This document shows positions 60,769-64,000 of a DNA stretch of 64,000 bases, piece after piece. Every line of letters begins with the position of its first letter. Position 1 is the stretch's first letter. The stretch lies in the NCBI GenBank assembly GCA_903862415.1, contig CAIOYD010000041.1:173739-237738 (forward strand). The letters run 5' to 3'. This stretch comes from an uncultured Oxalobacteraceae bacterium (GTDB lineage: Bacteria; Pseudomonadota; Gammaproteobacteria; Burkholderiales; Burkholderiaceae_D). A program made the position numbers and the translations under genes. The notes beneath the pieces were generated by a model. That model was not told where the DNA came from. It did no database searches and was given only the letters and a program-made list of their open reading frames with translations.

Positions 60769-61797
60769 ATGAAATCACCTGCTGGTCAATCCCCTGCAAA
60801 TCTGGAGCAAAATTCGGGGGTATCCGGTTTTTCTATTACCCCGCAAGAAGATCGTATCCTGCGGATTGAACGGATTGCGATCCGTTTGTTTGGAGTGGCC
60901 AACTGTATCGTCAGTTTTGGGCAGGTGTCCTCGCGCTTTAGCAAGGGGGAGCGGTCCATGGCAGCGCTGGAAGCCTCCTTTTGTGATTCGATGGCGTTTC
61001 CGCATGATCCGGTGATTATCAATGATGCCCGTCTGGACCCAAAAACTGCCACCAATCCCTGGGTAGTCGGGCCACCGTATATTCGTTTTTATGCGGCCCA
61101 GCCTATCGTGGATAACAAGGTGGTGGTCGGAGCGATTTTTCTGATTGACTACGTCGCCCGTCAATATCAGGAAGAAGACACTTTCTTACTCAATGATTTA
61201 TCCGGACTGGTGGAGCAGGAACTGTTGTTTGATTCACTGCAGGCCGTGCACGATGATGTGATCCGGCAAAATCGTTCGCTGCGACGCGAAAGCATGATCG
61301 ATCCGGTGTTCGGTACCTGGAATCGTGCGGCCATTATCCGCTCACTGGAAATTGAAGTTGATCGCTGCAAAAAAGCCGGCAAGCCGATGTCGTTAGCCAT
61401 GATCAGTGTGGATAATTATGCTGGCTTGAAAAATGAATTTGGTCTGCATGCTTCGGAAGCTATCCTGATTAAAATGGTCAGTCGGATGCGTTCCTGCATA
61501 CGTCCGTTTGATGCGCTCGGGCGTTATGGTGTGGAAGAGTTTTTGGTGGTTTTGCCCGGCACCTCGCATCTGGTGATTCAGGCGATTACCGAACGCATTC
61601 GCAGTACGGTTCTGGCGCATCCGGAATCGATAGAAGATAAAACTTTTTCTGTCACCGTCAGCGTTGGTACAGTGTCCACTGACATTGTTCAAGCCGAGCC
61701 GGATGATTTGATGAACCGGGTTGAGCAAGCCCTGCATGCTGCCAAAAAAGCCGGAAAAAACTGTGTCGTGCATGCGCCGACGAATCTGACACCCTGA
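60769..61797 (+). CDS. GAF protein with degenerate GGDEF domain, between guaB and guaA
   Basis: 342 residues: GAF domain (about 28-150; RIERIAIRLFGVANCIVSFG, PPYIRFYAAQPI) and a GGDEF-like domain (about 175-335). The active site is altered: A-site GVEEF (254-258) instead of GGDEF/GGEEF, and the usual NDxxGHxxGD segment reads NEFGLHASE. The inhibitory site RPFD (245-248) and the metal Asp in SVDNYAGLK are kept. It is therefore probably not an active cyclase but may bind c-di-GMP or GTP. CTGGAG precedes the ATG and the 35-base gap makes it part of the guaB unit. Confidence 0.88.
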   Translation: MKSPAGQSPANLEQNSGVSGFSITPQEDRILRIERIAIRLFGVANCIVSFGQVSSRFSKGERSMAALEASFCDSMAFPHDPVIINDARLDPKTATNPWVVGPPYIRFYAAQPIVDNKVVVGAIFLIDYVARQYQEEDTFLLNDLSGLVEQELLFDSLQAVHDDVIRQNRSLRRESMIDPVFGTWNRAAIIRSLEIEVDRCKKAGKPMSLAMISVDNYAGLKNEFGLHASEAILIKMVSRMRSCIRPFDALGRYGVEEFLVVLPGTSHLVIQAITERIRSTVLAHPESIEDKTFSVTVSVGTVSTDIVQAEPDDLMNRVEQALHAAKKAGKNCVVHAPTNLTP

Positions 61798-61817
61798 ACT
61801 TATCCGTTAATTTTCTC

Positions 61818-61845
61818 AACCATCTGGCCAAGGTGGTTTTTCCTG
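61818..61845 (+). terminator. Terminator or attenuator before guaA
   Basis: AACCATCT (61818-61825) pairs with AGGTGGTT (61831-61838) with one wobble and a 5-base loop; a T-rich stretch follows. It lies between the GGDEF-like gene and guaA and could reduce read-through into guaA. Confidence 0.5.
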
Positions 61846-61870
61846 TTTTACTTTTTTTCAGTTGACTTCC

Positions 61871-63451
61871 ATGCATTCAAAAATTCTGATTATTGATTTT
61901 GGTTCCCAGGTTACCCAGTTGATTGCCCGCCGTGTGCGCGATTCCGGGGTTTTTTCCGAAGTTTTTCCGTATGACGTCAGCGATGAATTTATTCGCAATT
62001 ACGGTGCCTCCGGCATTATTCTCTCCGGTGGACCGAACAGTGTCACAGATGATGAAACTCCACGTGCACCGCAAGCCGTGTTTGAACTCGGCGTGCCGGT
62101 GCTGGGAATCTGTTACGGCATGCAAACCATGGCGGCGCAACTAGGAGGTCAGGTAGAAAACGGTAAAGTGCGCGAATTCGGTTATGCCGAAGTGCGTGCC
62201 CGTGGTCATACTGAACTGCTCAAAGAGATCGTCGATTTCACCACGCCGGAAGGTCACGGCATGCTCAAGGTATGGATGAGTCACGGTGATAAAGTCAATG
62301 TCATGCCGGAGGGTTTTAAGCTGATGGCCTCCACCGATAATTGCCCGATTGCCGGTATGGCCGATGAGCAGCGCCGCTTTTATGCCGTACAGTTTCATCC
62401 GGAAGTTACCCATACGGTGCAGGGCGCTGCCTTACTGTCGCGCTTTGTGCATACGATTTGCGGCTGCAAGTCAGACTGGAATATGCCGGATTACATCAGC
62501 GAGGCCGTGGCATCGATCCGCGCGCAGGTAGGTAGCGATGATGTGATTCTGGGTTTGTCCGGCGGTGTCGACAGCAGCGTGGCCGCAGCCCTGATTCATC
62601 GCGCCATTGGTGATCAACTGACTTGTGTGTTTGTTGATCATGGTTTGCTGCGACTCGACGAAGGCAAGCTGGTGATGGAAATGTTTGCGCAAAATCTGGG
62701 TGTCAAAGTAATCCATGTGGATGCCACCGCGCAGTTTATGGGGCATCTGGCCGGGGTTGTTGACCCGGAGCAAAAACGTAAAATTATCGGCCGTGAATTT
62801 GTCGAAGTGTTTCAGGTGGAATCGAGCAAAATCAAGAATGCCAAATGGCTGGCGCAGGGAACAATTTATCCGGACGTGATTGAAAGCGCCGGCAAGGGTA
62901 AAAAAGGCCACACCATCAAGAGCCACCATAACGTCGGTGGTTTGCCAGATTCGTTGCATCTGAAACTGCTCGAACCGTTGCGCGAATTGTTCAAGGATGA
63001 AGTGCGCAAGCTGGGCGTGGCACTGGGCTTGCCAGAGTCGATGGTGTATCGTCATCCATTCCCGGGACCTGGTTTGGGTGTGCGGATTCTGGGTGAAGTA
63101 AAAAAAGATTTTGCCGATTTGCTGCGCCGTGCGGATGCGATTTTTATCGAAGAGTTGCGCAACACGCCAGTAGAAGGAACTGACCAGAACTGGTATCAGG
63201 CCACCAGTCAGGCGTTTGCGGTGTTTTTGCCAGTCAAGTCAGTCGGTGTTATGGGCGATGGCCGCACTTACGAATACGTGGTCGCGCTGCGCGCGGTGCA
63301 AACTCAGGATTTCATGACCGCGCACTGGGCCCATTTGCCGCACGAGTTGTTAGGCAAAGTATCCAACCGCATCATCAACGAAGTGCGCGGGATTAATCGG
63401 GTGGTTTATGATATTTCAGGGAAACCACCGGCGACGATTGAGTGGGAGTAG
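61871..63451 (+). CDS. guaA: GMP synthase (glutamine-hydrolysing)
   Basis: Aminates XMP to GMP with glutamine and ATP. 526 residues: class I glutamine amidotransferase domain with Cys81 (GICYGMQ) and the His/Glu pair in [13 protein letters not shown] pyrophosphatase domain with P-loop [11 protein letters not shown], and the dimerisation domain ending [18 protein letters not shown], complete. The ATG at 61871 was chosen over an in-frame TTG three codons upstream. The 3' end is a known insertion site for genomic islands, and an integrase gene follows here. Confidence 0.97.
   Translation: MHSKILIIDFGSQVTQLIARRVRDSGVFSEVFPYDVSDEFIRNYGASGIILSGGPNSVTDDETPRAPQAVFELGVPVLGICYGMQTMAAQLGGQVENGKVREFGYAEVRARGHTELLKEIVDFTTPEGHGMLKVWMSHGDKVNVMPEGFKLMASTDNCPIAGMADEQRRFYAVQFHPEVTHTVQGAALLSRFVHTICGCKSDWNMPDYISEAVASIRAQVGSDDVILGLSGGVDSSVAAALIHRAIGDQLTCVFVDHGLLRLDEGKLVMEMFAQNLGVKVIHVDATAQFMGHLAGVVDPEQKRKIIGREFVEVFQVESSKIKNAKWLAQGTIYPDVIESAGKGKKGHTIKSHHNVGGLPDSLHLKLLEPLRELFKDEVRKLGVALGLPESMVYRHPFPGPGLGVRILGEVKKDFADLLRRADAIFIEELRNTPVEGTDQNWYQATSQAFAVFLPVKSVGVMGDGRTYEYVVALRAVQTQDFMTAHWAHLPHELLGKVSNRIINEVRGINRVVYDISGKPPATIEWE
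63420..63451 (+). other. Putative attachment site at the 3' end of guaA
   Basis: The last codons of guaA (around CCGGCGACGATTGAGTGG) are the place where guaA-specific integrases recombine in other bacteria, leaving an intact gene. The second copy would lie beyond the window, so this cannot be confirmed here. Confidence 0.45.
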
Positions 63452-63490
63452 GAAAAGAAGCTGAAACCCGCATGAATGCTTGGTTTAGCT

Positions 63491-63572
63491 GTTACACAAA
63501 AGTTTCACGCCAAAATTAAGTACTTGATTTATTTGCAATTTTTTTGTAGAGTTACACAATAACTTACACAAA
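63491..63572 (+). repeat. Three TTACACAA repeats, possible integrase arm-binding sites
   Basis: GTTACACAAA (63491-63500), GTTACACAAT (63551-63560) and CTTACACAAA (63563-63572) lie in the same orientation between guaA and the integrase gene. Confidence 0.55.
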
Positions 63573-63602
63573 ACTGTGGCTACTGAAAACAGTAGTCACA
63601 GT
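63573..63602 (+). promoter_or_regulatory. 13-bp inverted repeat directly upstream of the integrase
   Basis: ACTGTGGCTACTG (63573-63585) and CAGTAGTCACAGT (63590-63602) with a 4-base loop and one mismatch. It ends eight bases before the ATG, covers the place of the ribosome site and could be a repressor site or an mRNA hairpin. Confidence 0.55.
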
Positions 63603-63610
63603 CAAAGCAA

Positions 63611-64000
63611 ATGGCACTTAAAAAACAAAACTTTACTGAAGAAGAAATAGCGATATTTGACGACGCTGTTATGTACAAGCGCGGTGAATTTTGGCATTTT
63701 AGAATGTGGCTTGCAGACGAGCGCAAATACGCACGCATAAGTCTAAAAACGCAAAGCAAAAGCACAGCGTTTGAAAAAGCGAAAGATTTGTATTTAAATA
63801 TTCTTGCTGATATTAAGGGTGGGAAAAAACATTTTTCTTTAACCGCTAAAGCTGGTGTTGAGAAGTATATACAGCACAGGCAAAAAGATGTTGAAACTGG
63901 CGTAATTGTAAGCGGCAGGCTAACAACCATTAAAACGCATTTACAGCACTGGTTAGATTATATTGGCAGGGATACTAAGCTTAAAGAGTTGCACAGAAAC
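63611..64000 (+). CDS. Tyrosine-type site-specific integrase, N-terminal part (cut by window end)
   Basis: 130 codons without a stop up to the window edge. MALKKQNFTEEEIAIFDDAV, then GEFWHFRMWLADERKYAR and ISLKTQSKSTAFEKAKDLYL look like the arm-binding and SAM-like N-terminal domains of phage/island integrases; the stretch with TTIKTHLQHWLDYIGRDTKL resembles the core-binding part. The catalytic domain lies outside. AT-rich compared with guaA, no Shine-Dalgarno. Its place directly behind guaA fits an island integrated there. The enzyme class is inferred from this N-terminal part only. Confidence 0.75.
   Translation, partial: MALKKQNFTEEEIAIFDDAVMYKRGEFWHFRMWLADERKYARISLKTQSKSTAFEKAKDLYLNILADIKGGKKHFSLTAKAGVEKYIQHRQKDVETGVIVSGRLTTIKTHLQHWLDYIGRDTKLKELHRN

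Overview
The window reads as a chromosomal segment of a betaproteobacterium, most likely Burkholderiales and probably close to Oxalobacteraceae. The reasons are the class I polyhydroxyalkanoate set phaC-phaB-phaR, a complete pstSCAB-phoU-phoB-phoR block opposite ppk, the smpB/ratA-rnfH/DUF4124/guaB/guaA neighbourhood, a recJ-lolCD neighbourhood and the style of the sensory proteins. The family placement is an inference from gene content and order. I see no rRNA, tRNA or CRISPR array.

Layout. 0.1-4.8 kb: mltG-tmk, bamD divergent from rluD-pgeF, and a small membrane protein. 4.8-8.1 kb: PHA synthesis and its regulator phaR. 8.2-9.9 kb: a chemoreceptor with a c-type haem motif behind an FNR/Anr-like box. 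10.1-12.8 kb: three paralogous proteins of unknown function (A, B, C). 12.9-15.4 kb: a LytTR regulator, its sensor kinase and a small exported protein. 15.5-21.1 kb: recJ, a COG4255-like gene, a ccdAB toxin-antitoxin pair, a 227-bp element with terminal inverted repeats, and lolC-lolD. 21.2-31.6 kb: a phosphate block (olsB-like acyltransferase, sixA, ppk, pst-pho genes) with opposed Pho boxes between ppk and pstS. 31.6-36.0 kb: two more members of the unknown family (D, E), E having 994 residues and several divergent modules. 36.3-41.7 kb: duplicated dctA genes and a large PAS histidine kinase. 41.7-45.3 kb: lysine (saccharopine/aminoadipate) catabolism with an Lrp-type regulator. 45.3-53.1 kb: an ABC exporter, a response regulator-CheC-diguanylate cyclase operon, a PrpR-type sigma-54 activator, an amino-acid-type binding protein and a DODA-type dioxygenase. 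53.4-63.5 kb: clpB, nitronate monooxygenase, smpB, ratA-rnfH, a DUF4124 protein, guaB, a GAF protein with a degenerate GGDEF domain, and guaA. 63.6 kb to the end: the start of an AT-rich integrase directly behind guaA, which looks like the left edge of a genomic island.

How it works together. The Pho genes sense and import phosphate, while ppk and sixA nearby handle polyphosphate and phosphohistidine; ornithine-lipid synthesis is a typical phosphate-saving response. PHA genes store carbon. guaB, the degenerate GGDEF protein and guaA lie in one direction with short gaps, which suggests that guanine nucleotide synthesis is linked to a nucleotide-sensing protein.

Most unusual content: the five-member A-E family. 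All members share an N-terminal signature of about 70 residues with one hydrophobic segment and then diverge. D and E carry blocks of nearly identical DNA separated by divergent stretches. I could not assign a function to this family.
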